DNA of 64,000 bases from assembly GCF_001429285.1 (NCBI RefSeq), contig NZ_LMJJ01000001.1, positions 544,689-608,688 on the forward strand, read 5' to 3'. The stretch is from Ensifer sp. Root278 (GTDB taxonomy: Bacteria; Pseudomonadota; Alphaproteobacteria; Rhizobiales; Rhizobiaceae). Made by a program: the position numbers and the translations under genes. Positions 1-9,495 of the stretch are shown one piece after another. Every line of letters begins with the position of its first letter. Positions within the stretch are counted from its first letter, which is position 1. Below the pieces are notes generated by a model, which was not told the DNA's origin, did no database searches, and saw only the letters and a program-made list of their open reading frames with translations.

Positions 1-3000
1 GCGATGGCGCGCTGACGGCGGCTATCAACCCGCCGGTATCGCGAAGCGTCGAGCGAAGCGCGGTGCGGACCGCCACGTCGTCCTCGATCAGGCTGTAAAG
101 CCCGTCAGAGGCGCTGACTGCGAGGTCGAAGGACGTGAGCGTTGCAAGCTCACCCTTTTTGAGAATGCGCACATGGGCGTCGTTCTCGAAGGCCAATTCA
201 AGCCCACGCTGGGCGTTGTCGCGCGCTTCGAATACGGTGAGGCTTGCGCCGTGCTTTTCGGCAAGCGTCGCCAGTCGGCGGGTAAAGGCCGACGAAACGC
301 TGCCGAGTTCGACGATGCGCAGGCGCGCGCCGGAAGATGCCGAAGTCAGGATCTTTTCGAGCGCCTCGAGGACGAACGCCATCCGCTCCCGGCTTGCCCC
401 GGAGTGGACGGCTTGATGATCAAGCGTGGCATCGCTGATGAAGGTGGTGCCATGAGCCGTTTCGTCGCCGGCCTGGAGCGCGTCAAGGCGCGCAAGGGCC
501 TCCGCATAGGCATTGTTGATCAAGACGGCTTCGACGGCGCGGTCGGACCGCTCGCCATAGAGTTCGCGCAGGATCTCCGGGACGCTCGGCAGGTTGAAGT
601 CCTGAGCAATCGTCCAGACGCCGTCCTTGTGCTCGCAGAGACCGGCGTCTTCCAGGACGTAGAGGCAGCTCGTCAGGAAACATTGGAAGGCAAAATCGCC
701 GGGCAGGTTGTTGCCCTGAATGGTCGATCGACCCTTGGCGAGTTTGAGCGCAATCTCCTGGCAGGCGCGATAGATGGCTGCGTTGAAGAGCAACGTCGTG
801 TTGTCGACGCCGGCTTCGCTGGCGGCGGGCATGGCGATCTTGATCGGCGCCGGCGCCTGACGCTGCAGACCCGGCAGCGTCGCTTCCGATTGCACGGCCT
901 CGTAGTGGAAGGACAGCGCGTCGAGCGTCTTGTGCTTGCGCAGATAGGTACGGCGGAAGCGGCAATCCTCGAAGTGCGCGATCGGTGCGCCCGACTTGTC
1001 GAAGAAATGGAACTTCGCCTTGATCGAATTGGGGCTGACGCGCTCGATCTCGATCATTGCGCGCGCGATTGGCTGGCTGCCGTTGACGACCCGCACCGAA
1101 CCGAAGCGCACGGGGATATAGGGGGCACCGCTCTTGTCGCCGGTGAAACGATCGAAGAGGGCGACAAGTCCGTGGAAGGTTGCGTCGACAGAGATCGGGT
1201 TCAAGGCGTAGGTGACGAGCGGATGGCCAGCAGCATCAGGCGTCTTCAGCTCGACATCGACCAGCCGGTCGCCATAGGCGACGGCCTTGGCCAGCAGCTG
1301 GAAGCGCGGGCCGTAGTCGAGACCGAACTGTTTCGCCGTCTCATAGGCACGGCCAGGCGCAACCGTTGCGGTCTTCGCCAAGCCGGCAAGCGACGGATAG
1401 GCGCGCTCCTCGGCCGGCAATGGCTTGCGGCAGCGGGCAACCGCATGCACGGCCCAATCGTCTTCCGACAGCCGTTCGCGCGAGCGGATCTCGATGTCGC
1501 CGGTCTCCGGCGAAAGCACCGTCGACAGCTCCATGATCTTCGTATCGCTGAGTTCCAGCGGGCGAACGATCTCCAGATTGGTGATCTCAACTTCGTCGCT
1601 GCCGTAGAACTGCTGTGCAGCGGCGACAGCGATTTCGATGAAGCCGCTGCCCGGCAGGATCGCCTTGCCGTCCACGACGTGTTCGGCGAGGTCGGGGAAG
1701 AGATGGGCGTCGACATGATTCTTCCAGCTGCCGCTGTTCGGGTCGCTGCGCCAGCCGATCAGGCGGTAGGGCTTGGCGGTCCGGCCGAAGAGGTCGGTAG
1801 CGTCGGTCGTTGCCGCGGGGCGCAGCTCGACGGGCTCGAACGGCAGGCTGGGAAGGGCGATCGAAGCGTTGCGCTTGCCGAAGACGCGGGTCGTGTCGAC
1901 CACCGCGCCGTGCGCGACGGCACGCGCCATCGCTGCCGAAATCGGGTCCTGGCCGGTTTCGCCGACATCCCGGAGCAGGGTCGGTACGACCATGCCCGGG
2001 GCTGCGGCCTGCTTGATCGTCTCCTTGACATAGGACGACAGGATCGGACGCGGCGAAATTTCAATGAACAGGCGGCAACCCATCTCGATCGCGGCCTCGG
2101 CGGCCGCCTGGAAGCGGACCGGCTCGCGCACGTTCTTCCACCAGTAGTCCGGATCGAGTTGCGTGCCATCGAGCGCGGCACCTGTGACCGTCGACAGATA
2201 GGCGAGCTCGGTGCGGCGCGGTGCGATATCCGGAATGTCGGAGAGGAAGGCGTCCTTCGCCCGATCGATGATCGGGTGGTGGAAGGGATAGTTGATGTCG
2301 AGAATCTGGACCGGGATCTTCGCCTTGCGCGCAGCGTCGCGGAAGGCCGAGATCTGGTCGGCCGGTCCGGAGATCGTCACGGAATTGTGGGCGTTGACCG
2401 CTGCGACGCAGAGGTTGTCGAGACCGCGCGCCTCGGCAAAGGCCCGTGCGGCGTCTTCTCCGAGCATGACGGCCGCCATCGTGCCGTGGCCGGCAAGCAG
2501 GTCCTGATGCAGCGAGCGCTTCGCCACGATCGAAACGGCGTCGACCAGTGAGAGCGCACCGGCGGCGTAGGCGGCGGCGATTTCACCGACGGAGTGGCCG
2601 AAGACTGCGACCGGCTTGATGCCCATGGCAACCAGCGAGTCGGAGAGGGCGGCCTGCACCGCGAAGAGCAATGGCTGGGCGATCTTCGTATCGCCAAGCT
2701 TCTTGTCGAGATCAGGATCGGTGAGAAGATCGGTCAATGCGATGTCGGAGTGGAACTTGAACAGCGCGCTGACCGAGGTGAAGCACTGACGGAAATGCAG
2801 GTTCTCGCGGAACGCTTCGACGCCCATGCCGGCCCATTGTGAGCCGTTGCCGGAGAAGACGAAGGCGACCTTGGCGTCGCGGACGACGGCTTCGCCGACT
2901 TCACCGATGCCGGAGCCCGGCTTTTCCAGGTGGCTGGCGATCGCGCGGACGATATCTTCCGGCTGATCGCTGCGAGCGGCAAAGCGATGGCGCATATGGG

Positions 3001-4444
3001 TGCGGTTTGCACCTGATGCGGCGATCATCGCCCGTGCTTCACCCTTGGAAGCATGTGCGAACGCCGCCTTATAGTCGCTGAGAAGCGCCTCCAGGCTCGA
3101 CGCCGTATGGGCGCTCGCCAGGAAGACATGGCCGGAAGACGATGGGTTTGACGCCCTTTCGTCGGCCGCAGGTTCCGGATCGCTGATGACGACGTGCGCA
3201 TTGGCGCCGCCGAAGCCGAAGGAGTTGATGCCGGCAAGGCGAGCGCGTTTTCCCCTCAGCAGCTCGATCGGGTTCGCCGTGACGCGCACGTTGAGACCGT
3301 CGAAGTCGATGTGTTCGTTCGGCGTGTCGAAGTGCAGCGAAGCCGGCAGGTAGTTGTTTTCGAGTGCCATCACGGCCTTCAGCATGCCGAAGAGGCCGGA
3401 AGCGGGTTCCGTGTGGCCGATGTTCGACTTGATCGAACCGATCGGCACCGGTGCCCGGCGCTTGGCGCCGATGACCGTTCCGATCGACCAGACCTCGGCC
3501 GGATCGCCGACCTTGGTGCCGGTGCCGTGCCCCTCGACAAAGGCTACCTGGTTGGCGTCGATGCCGTTGCCTTCATAGATCGCCCGCAGAAGATTGGCCT
3601 GCGCCTCGCGGGAGGGGAGCGAAATGCCGTTGGTGCGCCCGGCCGAGTTCACGCCGGTCGCGACGATGCGCGCGTAGCTGCGGTCCTTCTCCCGGCGCGC
3701 CCTGTCCGAGCGGCGCAAGACGAAGACCACGCCACCTTCGGCGCGCACATAACCGGCGCCGTCATTGTCATAGGCGCGGCAAAGCCCCTCGGGCGAAAGC
3801 ATGCGCGCCTGGGCGAAGCCGACGAAGGGAAGGGGATGGGCAAGGATGTTGACGCCACCGACGATCGCGGTGTCGATCTCGCCCGACGTCAGAGCCCGCA
3901 TCGCCTGGTCGAGCGCGACCAGCGAGGAGGAACAGGCGGTATCGACCGTCATGCTCGGACCGCTGAGGCCAAAGATGTGCGAGATACGGTTGGAAACGAT
4001 CGACAGCGTGTTGCCGGTCATGAAGTAAGGGCCGGCGGCAGCCGGGTCCTCGACCGTCAGGTTGGCATGATCGAGGCTCGATGCGCCGATATAGACGCCG
4101 ACATTCTCGCCATTCAGCGACGTTGCAGAGATATTGGCGTCTTCCAGTGCGCGCCAGGCGAGCTGCAACAGCACGCGCTGCTGCGGATCCATGTACATGG
4201 CTTCGCGCTGCGACATGCCGAAGACGGCGGGATCGAAATCATAGAGTTGGTCCAGCACGCCGGCGGCAAAGGAATAGGTCTTGCCCTGCGTGCCCATGAC
4301 GGGGTGCCAAAAACGCGCGACGTCCCAGCGATCCGACGGAATGCTGGTGACGGTGCACTTGCCCTGACGAAGAAGTTTGAACAACGCCGAAGGCGATTCT
4401 GCTCCAGGGGCGAGGCATGCTCGCCCAATTATCTCAACAGCCAT
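1..4444 (-). CDS. Type I polyketide/fatty-acid synthase, 5' part (KS-AT-DH-MT-like)
   Basis: Large modular synthase read on the minus strand and cut by the window edge; about 1,480 codons are visible and the C-terminal ER/KR/ACP part, if any, lies outside. The start is the first ATG after an in-frame TAG six codons upstream. The N-terminal ketosynthase has VDTACSSSL (Cys171), EGHGTGT (His306) and KSNIGHTEP (His344), the usual C-H-H triad. The acyltransferase has GHSVGE with Ser618. The dehydratase has HxxxGxxxxP at His922 and a partner Asp1087 in VDATFHG. After residue 1200 a segment resembles a methyltransferase, but its motif I (VELGSVSS) is degenerate. It would assemble an acyl or polyketide chain. 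Rhizobial RkpA-type synthases, needed for lipid attached to surface polysaccharide, have a similar layout, and the divergent neighbour is a polysaccharide exporter, so that role is plausible but unproven. Confidence 0.85.
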   Translation of the reverse strand, partial: MAVEIIGRACLAPGAESPSALFKLLRQGKCTVTSIPSDRWDVARFWHPVMGTQGKTYSFAAGVLDQLYDFDPAVFGMSQREAMYMDPQQRVLLQLAWRALEDANISATSLNGENVGVYIGASSLDHANLTVEDPAAAGPYFMTGNTLSIVSNRISHIFGLSGPSMTVDTACSSSLVALDQAMRALTSGEIDTAIVGGVNILAHPLPFVGFAQARMLSPEGLCRAYDNDGAGYVRAEGGVVFVLRRSDRARREKDRSYARIVATGVNSAGRTNGISLPSREAQANLLRAIYEGNGIDANQVAFVEGHGTGTKVGDPAEVWSIGTVIGAKRRAPVPIGSIKSNIGHTEPASGLFGMLKAVMALENNYLPASLHFDTPNEHIDFDGLNVRVTANPIELLRGKRARLAGINSFGFGGANAHVVISDPEPAADERASNPSSSGHVFLASAHTASSLEALLSDYKAAFAHASKGEARAMIAASGANRTHMRHRFAARSDQPEDIVRAIASHLEKPGSGIGEVGEAVVRDAKVAFVFSGNGSQWAGMGVEAFRENLHFRQCFTSVSALFKFHSDIALTDLLTDPDLDKKLGDTKIAQPLLFAVQAALSDSLVAMGIKPVAVFGHSVGEIAAAYAAGALSLVDAVSIVAKRSLHQDLLAGHGTMAAVMLGEDAARAFAEARGLDNLCVAAVNAHNSVTISGPADQISAFRDAARKAKIPVQILDINYPFHHPIIDRAKDAFLSDIPDIAPRRTELAYLSTVTGAALDGTQLDPDYWWKNVREPVRFQAAAEAAIEMGCRLFIEISPRPILSSYVKETIKQAAAPGMVVPTLLRDVGETGQDPISAAMARAVAHGAVVDTTRVFGKRNASIALPSLPFEPVELRPAATTDATDLFGRTAKPYRLIGWRSDPNSGSWKNHVDAHLFPDLAEHVVDGKAILPGSGFIEIAVAAAQQFYGSDEVEITNLEIVRPLELSDTKIMELSTVLSPETGDIEIRSRERLSEDDWAVHAVARCRKPLPAEERAYPSLAGLAKTATVAPGRAYETAKQFGLDYGPRFQLLAKAVAYGDRLVDVELKTPDAAGHPLVTYALNPISVDATFHGLVALFDRFTGDKSGAPYIPVRFGSVRVVNGSQPIARAMIEIERVSPNSIKAKFHFFDKSGAPIAHFEDCRFRRTYLRKHKTLDALSFHYEAVQSEATLPGLQRQAPAPIKIAMPAASEAGVDNTTLLFNAAIYRACQEIALKLAKGRSTIQGNNLPGDFAFQCFLTSCLYVLEDAGLCEHKDGVWTIAQDFNLPSVPEILRELYGERSDRAVEAVLINNAYAEALARLDALQAGDETAHGTTFISDATLDHQAVHSGASRERMAFVLEALEKILTSASSGARLRIVELGSVSSAFTRRLATLAEKHGASLTVFEARDNAQRGLELAFENDAHVRILKKGELATLTSFDLAVSASDGLYSLIEDDVAVRTALRSTLRDTGGLIAAVSAPS

Positions 4445-4851
4445 GTATGATCGAACGCTCTAAACTGCCGCTAAAGTTGCATCTGCGATTGCGCGTCGGA
4501 GGCCGAAATGCAATCGCCAATCGTCATGCTGCCAGGCTATCCCCAGCTATATTCGTTCCGCCTCATTAGTCAGCTTTTAACTTAAAGTCCCTAGCTTTCA
4601 ACCCCAAAGACTGAAGATATACACGCTGTCAACGCCAATCCAAGGCGGATAGGGCGATAAACCACACTCAAGGTAGAGAAGGTATGACCAGAAAGACGCG
4701 GCTCCAAATATTTTGCCCGTCTTGGTCTTCGGATGACTTGTTGTGGGACGGCGATTGTGCTTTTCAGAGACCGGCGAATTCCCGGTCGGGAGATAATGCG
4801 GCACGGAACTGTGAGTAAAATCATGGCTGTGTCGAATTTGGAGTGTCGTAG
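4445..4851. other. Intergenic region between divergent synthase and export genes
   Basis: About 400 bp without a credible gene. It is more AT-rich than its surroundings and must hold the promoters of both divergent genes. I see no convincing -35/-10 pair or operator. For the rightward gene a GGAG at 4840-4843 sits 8 bp before a TTG start. Confidence 0.5.
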
Positions 4852-6033
4852 TTGAAACGAGTCAGTGCCCTTCTGCTTTGTACCGCCCTCGTGGGATGCC
4901 AGGCCGTTCCGGGCGAGGGGCCGCTGGCTGGGGCGATCGTCAAGGATGCCGGTCAATCCGGCGCCGAGATCGGCCGGCAAAATGCCACCGTTTTTGATAT
5001 TGTCGATGTGGATGGCCGCTCCGCGCGCCTCGTTTCCGACTATGTCTCGTCGACGCTCAACCGCCGTTTCGGCATTGGCGGCGGCGTCGGCCGAGTCGTG
5101 ATCGGCGTCGGCGACCAGCTCAAGGTCTCAATCTTCGAAGCCGGCAGCGACGGGCTGTTCTCGACGGCAGAGTCCAAGCAGACGAGCATCGATCTCGTCG
5201 TTCAGCCTGATGGCAAGGCTGCGATCCCCTATGTCGGTCCGGTCAACTTTGCCGGCCTGACGCTGGAGCAGGCGCGCCAGGAGATCCTGGAGGCGCTGAA
5301 GCAGAAGGCGGTCGAGCCTGATGTCATCGTCACCAGCATGAGCACCGCCTCGCGCAACGTCACGGTTTCCGGTGCAGTCGGCAAGTCGTCGGTCGTGCCG
5401 CTCAGCCTCGTCGACGAGACGATCAATGAGGTCATCGCCAAGGCGGGTGGCCCCGTTGCGCAGCCCTACGAGACCTATGTCACGCTGGTGCGCGGCAAGA
5501 AGACCGGAACGGTCCTCCTGAAGTCGATTATCGAAAATCCGTCGGAAAACATCCACGTCAAGCCGGGTGACCAGATCTTCGTATCGCGCGACCCGCGCCG
5601 CTTCACGATCCTCGGCGCAGTCAAGGCCAACCAGCGTGTCGAATTCGGCGCCAATGACCTGAACCTGCTCGAAGCCATGGGCCTTGCCGGCGGCGGCTCG
5701 GACTACACGCTCGACATGAAGGGCTATTTCATCTTCCGTTACGAAGAGCCTGATGTCGTCATGAGCCTGCTTGGCCAGCAGCGTTTCAACGAGATGCTGC
5801 GCAAGGGCATGAAGACCGACAGCACGGGTCGCTACCCGATCGTCTACCGCTTCGACATGAGCAAGCCGGATAGCCTGATCGTCGGCCAGACCTTCCCGAT
5901 CAAGAACCGCGACGTCATCTATGCTTCGCGCCACCCCTCGGTCGACTTCTCGAAGTTCCTCAACTTCATCGCCCAGCCGGTCGGCATCGCCAATTCCGGT
6001 TTCTCGATCGCCGACAATCTCAACGGCAACTAA
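4852..6033 (+). CDS. Polysaccharide export outer-membrane lipoprotein (Wza/KpsD family)
   Basis: 393-residue protein that begins with a lipoprotein signal peptide; the lipobox L13-V14-G15-C16 predicts lipidation at Cys16. Residues about 93-175 form a Poly_export domain (VIGVGDQLKVSIFEAG... VEPDVIV), followed by SLBB-type regions. Family members form the outer-membrane channel for capsule or exopolysaccharide. The start is TTG, chosen because GGAG lies 8 bp upstream and the lipobox then sits at the expected distance; the nearby ATG at 4823 is out of frame. No tyrosine autokinase/Wzc gene is visible beside it. It is divergent from the large synthase gene, suggesting a shared surface-polymer function (inference). 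A strong hairpin with a T-tract follows. Confidence 0.86.
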   Translation: MKRVSALLLCTALVGCQAVPGEGPLAGAIVKDAGQSGAEIGRQNATVFDIVDVDGRSARLVSDYVSSTLNRRFGIGGGVGRVVIGVGDQLKVSIFEAGSDGLFSTAESKQTSIDLVVQPDGKAAIPYVGPVNFAGLTLEQARQEILEALKQKAVEPDVIVTSMSTASRNVTVSGAVGKSSVVPLSLVDETINEVIAKAGGPVAQPYETYVTLVRGKKTGTVLLKSIIENPSENIHVKPGDQIFVSRDPRRFTILGAVKANQRVEFGANDLNLLEAMGLAGGGSDYTLDMKGYFIFRYEEPDVVMSLLGQQRFNEMLRKGMKTDSTGRYPIVYRFDMSKPDSLIVGQTFPIKNRDVIYASRHPSVDFSKFLNFIAQPVGIANSGFSIADNLNGN

Positions 6034-6057
6034 TCACGTTAAACAGCTTTTCTCGGG

Positions 6058-6085
6058 GGCGTCGACCGCAGGGTCGGCGCCTTTT
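6058..6085 (+). terminator. Rho-independent terminator after the export lipoprotein gene
   Basis: Arms 6058-6067 and 6072-6081 form a 10-bp stem with one G-T wobble, loop GCAG, followed by TTTT. It lies 25 bp after the stop codon. Confidence 0.75.
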
Positions 6086-6209
6086 GCTTATCTGTCCTCC
6101 TGATTTTCAAAGCACGTGGAAGCGGCTTGTCGCCGCTCAAATTCTGTGATTGATCTTGGACTTAAATCGATTTTGGTGATCGATGGACGTTGGCAGGCAG
6201 GAATGAACT

Positions 6210-6809
6210 ATGGCGGATAAAGCGTTGATCGTCGTGGACGTGCAGAACGATTTCTGCCCGGGCGGAGCGCTTGCGGTTGCAGGCGGTGATGAGATCGTGC
6301 CGATGATCAACGGCTTGATTGGCCGCTTCGAGCACGTGGTGCTGACGCAGGACTGGCATCCCGCCGGCCATTCGAGCTTTGCCTCCAGCCATCCCGGCAA
6401 GACCCCGTTCGAGATGATCGCCATGCCCTATGGCGGCCAGACGCTCTGGCCGGATCATTGCGTCCAGGGAACAGCCGGTGCCGATTTCCATCCGGCGCTC
6501 GCGTGGACGCGGGCCGAACTCCTGATCCGCAAGGGCTTCCGGCCCGAGATCGACAGCTATTCCGCCTTCTTCGAAAACGATCGCCGGACACCGACGGGTC
6601 TCACCGGCTATCTCAGGGACCGCGGCATCAAGAAGGTGACGCTGTGTGGGTTGGCGACCGATTTCTGCGTCGCCTTTTCCGCGCTTGATGCGGTTACACA
6701 GGGATTTTCGACATCCGTCATTCTCGAGGCCTGTCGGGGCATCGACCTCAACGGTTCGCTTCAGGCAATGGTCACGCGCATGCGCGATGCCGGTGTCGAG
6801 CTGAACTAG
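6210..6809 (+). CDS. pncA: Nicotinamidase (isochorismatase family)
   Basis: 199-residue cytoplasmic hydrolase converting nicotinamide to nicotinate and ammonia in NAD salvage. The catalytic triad is visible as Asp10 (VVDVQNDF), Lys108 (IRKGF) and Cys153 (ATDFCV); probable metal ligands are Asp48 and His50 (TQDWHP) and His83 (WPDHC). The length is normal. An AGGA-type ribosome site precedes the ATG. It lies 38 bp upstream of pncB, the enzyme that uses its product, so the two are probably co-transcribed. Confidence 0.93.
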   Translation: MADKALIVVDVQNDFCPGGALAVAGGDEIVPMINGLIGRFEHVVLTQDWHPAGHSSFASSHPGKTPFEMIAMPYGGQTLWPDHCVQGTAGADFHPALAWTRAELLIRKGFRPEIDSYSAFFENDRRTPTGLTGYLRDRGIKKVTLCGLATDFCVAFSALDAVTQGFSTSVILEACRGIDLNGSLQAMVTRMRDAGVELN

Positions 6810-6847
6810 TTCGAGACCCTCGCGCTGAGGAAGGAGAGATTTCACCA

Positions 6848-8152
6848 ATGACGAAGACCGATATCGCCAGGCGTGTCTATAACCATGCCTGGAAGCTCGA
6901 CCCGATCGTGCGCAGCCTGCTGGACACGGATTTCTACAAGCTTTTGATGCTGCAGATGATCTGGCAGCTCTATCCGGATGTCGATGCGACCTTCTCGCTG
7001 ATCAACCGCACGAAGACGGTGCGGCTTGCCGACGAGATCGACGAGCAGGAACTGCGCGATCAGCTTGATCATGCGCGCGAGCTGCGCTTCTCCAAGAAGG
7101 AGATGATCTGGCTCGCCGGTAACACGTTCTACGGTCGCAAGCAGATCTTCTCGCCGGAATTTCTTGCCTGGCTCGCCAAGTTCCGCCTGCCGGACTATGA
7201 GTTGAAACGCAGCGGCGGTCAGTTCGAATTGACCTTCCGTGGCCGCTGGGCGGAAACCACCATGTGGGAAATCCCGGCGCTCGCGATCATCAATGAGTTG
7301 CGTTCACGCTCGGCGATGAAGGGCCTCGGCCCCTTTACCCTCGACGTGCTCTATGCTCGCGCCAAGGCAAAGATGTGGTCCAAGGTCGAGCGCCTGCGGC
7401 AGTATCCGAACCTCAGGATTTCGGATTTCGGTACGCGGCGCCGACACAGCTTCCTCTGGCAACGCTGGTGCGTGGAGGCGCTGAAGGAAGGGATCGGAAG
7501 TTCCTTCTCGGGCTCCAGCAACGTGCTGCTTGCCATGGATACGGATCTGGAAGCGCTCGGCACCAACGCGCATGAGCTTCCGATGGTGGCCGCGGCGCTT
7601 GCCCGCAACGACAAGGAACTGGCCGCCGCCCCCTACAAGGTGTTGCAGGACTGGAACCAGCTCTATGGCGGCAACCTGTTGATCGTGCTGCCGGATGCGT
7701 TTGGAACAGCGGCGTTCCTTCGCGATGCACCCAAATGGGTCGCGGACTGGACGGGCTTCCGGCCGGATAGTGCGCCGCCGATCGAAGGTGGCGAGAAGAT
7801 CCTCGCTTGGTGGAAGAAGATGGGCAAGGACCCGCGGGAGAAGCTGCTGATCTTCTCCGATGGCCTCGACGTCGACACGATCATCGAGACCTATCGCCAT
7901 TTCGAGGGACGCGTGCGCATGAGCTTCGGCTGGGGCACCAACCTTACCAACGATTTTGCCGATTGCGCCCCGACGGAAATCAGCGGCCTCAACCCGATCT
8001 CGATCGTCTGCAAGGTCAGCGAAGCCGATGGCCGCCCGGCGGTGAAACTCTCCGATAATCCACGCAAGGCGACCGGCGATCCGGCGGAGGTCGAGCGCTA
8101 CCTCAAGTTCTTCGGCTCACAGGATTTCGTCGAGCAGGCGGTCAAGGTTTAG
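6848..8152 (+). CDS. pncB: Nicotinate phosphoribosyltransferase
   Basis: 434-residue enzyme that joins nicotinate to PRPP to give nicotinate mononucleotide, the committed step of the Preiss-Handler NAD salvage route. The conserved N-terminal signature [13 protein letters not shown] (residues about 24-36) and the family length fit PncB. The C-terminal half carries [11 protein letters not shown], the phosphoribosyl-binding segment. It follows pncA closely, and a GGAGAG-type ribosome site lies just before the ATG at 6848. The two genes form a compact salvage operon. Confidence 0.94.
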   Translation: MTKTDIARRVYNHAWKLDPIVRSLLDTDFYKLLMLQMIWQLYPDVDATFSLINRTKTVRLADEIDEQELRDQLDHARELRFSKKEMIWLAGNTFYGRKQIFSPEFLAWLAKFRLPDYELKRSGGQFELTFRGRWAETTMWEIPALAIINELRSRSAMKGLGPFTLDVLYARAKAKMWSKVERLRQYPNLRISDFGTRRRHSFLWQRWCVEALKEGIGSSFSGSSNVLLAMDTDLEALGTNAHELPMVAAALARNDKELAAAPYKVLQDWNQLYGGNLLIVLPDAFGTAAFLRDAPKWVADWTGFRPDSAPPIEGGEKILAWWKKMGKDPREKLLIFSDGLDVDTIIETYRHFEGRVRMSFGWGTNLTNDFADCAPTEISGLNPISIVCKVSEADGRPAVKLSDNPRKATGDPAEVERYLKFFGSQDFVEQAVKV

Positions 8153-8207
8153 CCGTCAAAGCTACTCCAGGAAAAGCCTGGAGCGGCTTTCCAGCACTTC
8201 AAAAAAA

Positions 8208-8229
8208 GAAACCGGCAGAAGCCGGTTTC
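8208..8229 (-). terminator. Hairpin with A/T tract between pncB and a convergent tiny gene
   Basis: A perfect 9-bp stem (8208-8216 with 8221-8229) has the tetraloop AGAA. Seven A residues at 8201-8207 become a T-tract on the minus strand, so it best terminates leftward transcription from the tiny gene at 8337-8411, though it may work both ways. Confidence 0.6.
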
Positions 8230-8336
8230 AAAAGGGGATCAAAGATGTTGCGACTGTCCATCATCGCAATGTCAAATCTGGCAGTGGAATCTTAAGGTTG
8301 CGTTAAGGCGCCAACCTGCCGTTGCATTTCACCTCT

Positions 8337-8411
8337 CTAGAACACGAACATATAGAGAAGGATGATGACGATGAGCGGCACGCCCATGAGCCAGAGAACG
8401 ATACCTTTCAT
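8337..8411 (-). CDS. 24-residue single-span membrane miniprotein
   Basis: The minus strand reads MKGIVLWLMG, a hydrophobic run and TAG: 24 codons that would form one transmembrane helix with a single Lys at the N terminus. A strong GGAGG lies 7 bp before the ATG and a hairpin with a T-tract lies about 110 bp downstream, as for a real monocistronic gene. I recall similar very short MKGI(V/L)LW-type peptides in other alphaproteobacteria but cannot confirm this. Function unknown. Confidence 0.6.
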   Translation of the reverse strand: MKGIVLWLMGVPLIVIILLYMFVF

Positions 8412-8764
8412 ATGCAAGCCTCCGCGTTACTGCCTTTGAAACGGTAACGCGGCATCGGGGAATACGTTCCCGATGCTTGGTGCTCGAACAGTCGGTTCGA
8501 TGGCGAGAGTGCCCCGTATGAAATCTACTTTCCCGAGCGGAGGGGGGAGGCGTGGGCGCGCCCGAATCGAAGGATATCGCAATTGGCCGAACACGATAAT
8601 TGCTCCCGAAGGAAAATTCGGGAGCGGGAGGTCGGACTTTTGCGGACGCCTTGGATGGTTGCCCGAACAGAACGGCAGTGCAGGTGTCGCCGTTTACGCA
8701 GGACAAGCCAGGATAGTCGCGGCGTCCCAACGGAGATATCTGATTGATTTCGCATGAGGAAAAC
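8412..8764. other. Intergenic region between tiny gene and tRNA-Thr
   Basis: About 350 bp. The open frames on both strands lack ribosome sites and look compositional. The only structure I see is the inverted repeat at 8602-8625. The promoter of the tiny minus-strand gene should lie near 8420-8470. Confidence 0.4.
8602..8625. repeat. Perfect 9-bp inverted repeat
   Basis: GCTCCCGAA (8602-8610) and TTCGGGAGC (8617-8625) are separated by GGAAAA. It lies about 140 bp downstream of tRNA-Thr in the direction of its transcription, so it may be its terminator, but no clear T-run follows. Confidence 0.5.
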
Positions 8765-8839
8765 TGGTGCTGCTAGAGAGATTTGAACTCTCGGCCTCTC
8801 CCTTACCAAGGGAGTGCTCTACCCCTGAGCTATAGCAGC
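8765..8839 (-). tRNA. tRNA-Thr (GGT anticodon)
   Basis: 75 nt on the minus strand including an encoded CCA. The acceptor arms GCTGCTA/TAGCAGC pair fully, the D-arm is GCTC/GAGC, the anticodon stem CTCCC/GGGAG encloses loop TTGGTAA (anticodon GGT), and the T-arm GAGAG-TTCAAAT-CTCTC is canonical. Confidence 0.97.
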
Positions 8840-8996
8840 ATCTGGCGGCCGGTTCGTTGACAAGCCGCATCAAGCGAGGGGGCTATTGCCATAGCTGAGC
8901 GGGGAGTGCAAGTCGCATTTCGAAGTTTTTCGTGAAGACCTGTGAGAAAGTTCGCCGGTGCTTCCGAAGACCCTGGTTTTGCGCTAATGCAGGACT

Positions 8997-9242
8997 ATGC
9001 AAACAAACGACAGCGACGGCAAGAAAACCGAGCCCGTGCCGGAAGAGCAGCGGACCGAGGGCAAGGTGCGCCGGGAGAAGAAGAAGGATACGACCGAGTC
9101 GGACCTGAAAAAGGCGCGTCTTGCCAGGAACTTGCGCGACAATCTTCAGCGCCGCAAGCAGCAGGCGCGGGCGCGCCGTTCCGGTGCAGCCGATGAGGTC
9201 AGCGGCCTTCCTGCCGCAAAAACGGACGAATCCCAAGATTAG
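8997..9242 (+). CDS. Small basic conserved-type hypothetical protein
   Basis: 81 residues, highly charged, with no signal peptide or membrane segment. The central part (KKARLARNLRDNL... RRKQQARARR) is very rich in Arg/Lys and is probably helical, suggesting nucleic-acid or ribosome contact (inference only). A weak AGGA precedes the ATG. It lies about 250 bp upstream of murA in the same direction. No domain recognised. Confidence 0.6.
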   Translation: MQTNDSDGKKTEPVPEEQRTEGKVRREKKKDTTESDLKKARLARNLRDNLQRRKQQARARRSGAADEVSGLPAAKTDESQD

Positions 9243-9495
9243 TACGGGGCAGGGGCGGCGTTCGCCGGCTCCTTCCCGTTTGCCGGCGGCTCAGCCGTCT
9301 GGCGTCCAATTGCATAAATGCCCTTGGTCGGGTCGATCCAGGGCAGCGACTTAACCGATATGGCGACCTTTCGCGTCCGAATGGGCGCGCGGCGTTCAAG
9401 GCACTTCTAATTTCGCGGCGTCTCCACTAAAGAGGCGCCTTCAGACAACATAGAAAATATTTGGAAAGGCGGGCCAAGCCCGTTCGAGAGGCCTC

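Noticed and set aside
173..2551. 792-codon plus-strand open frame
   Set aside because: It lies opposite the polyketide synthase gene, which has full KS/AT/DH catalytic motifs. The plus-strand product has no recognisable domains; it is an antisense frame caused by high GC.
3194..4450. 418-codon plus-strand open frame
   Set aside because: Antisense to the ketosynthase domain; Arg/Asp/Gly-rich product without motifs.
8329..8730. 133-codon minus-strand frame overlapping the tiny membrane-protein gene
   Set aside because: No ribosome site and an Arg/Ser/Pro-rich product; the 24-codon frame within this region is much better supported.
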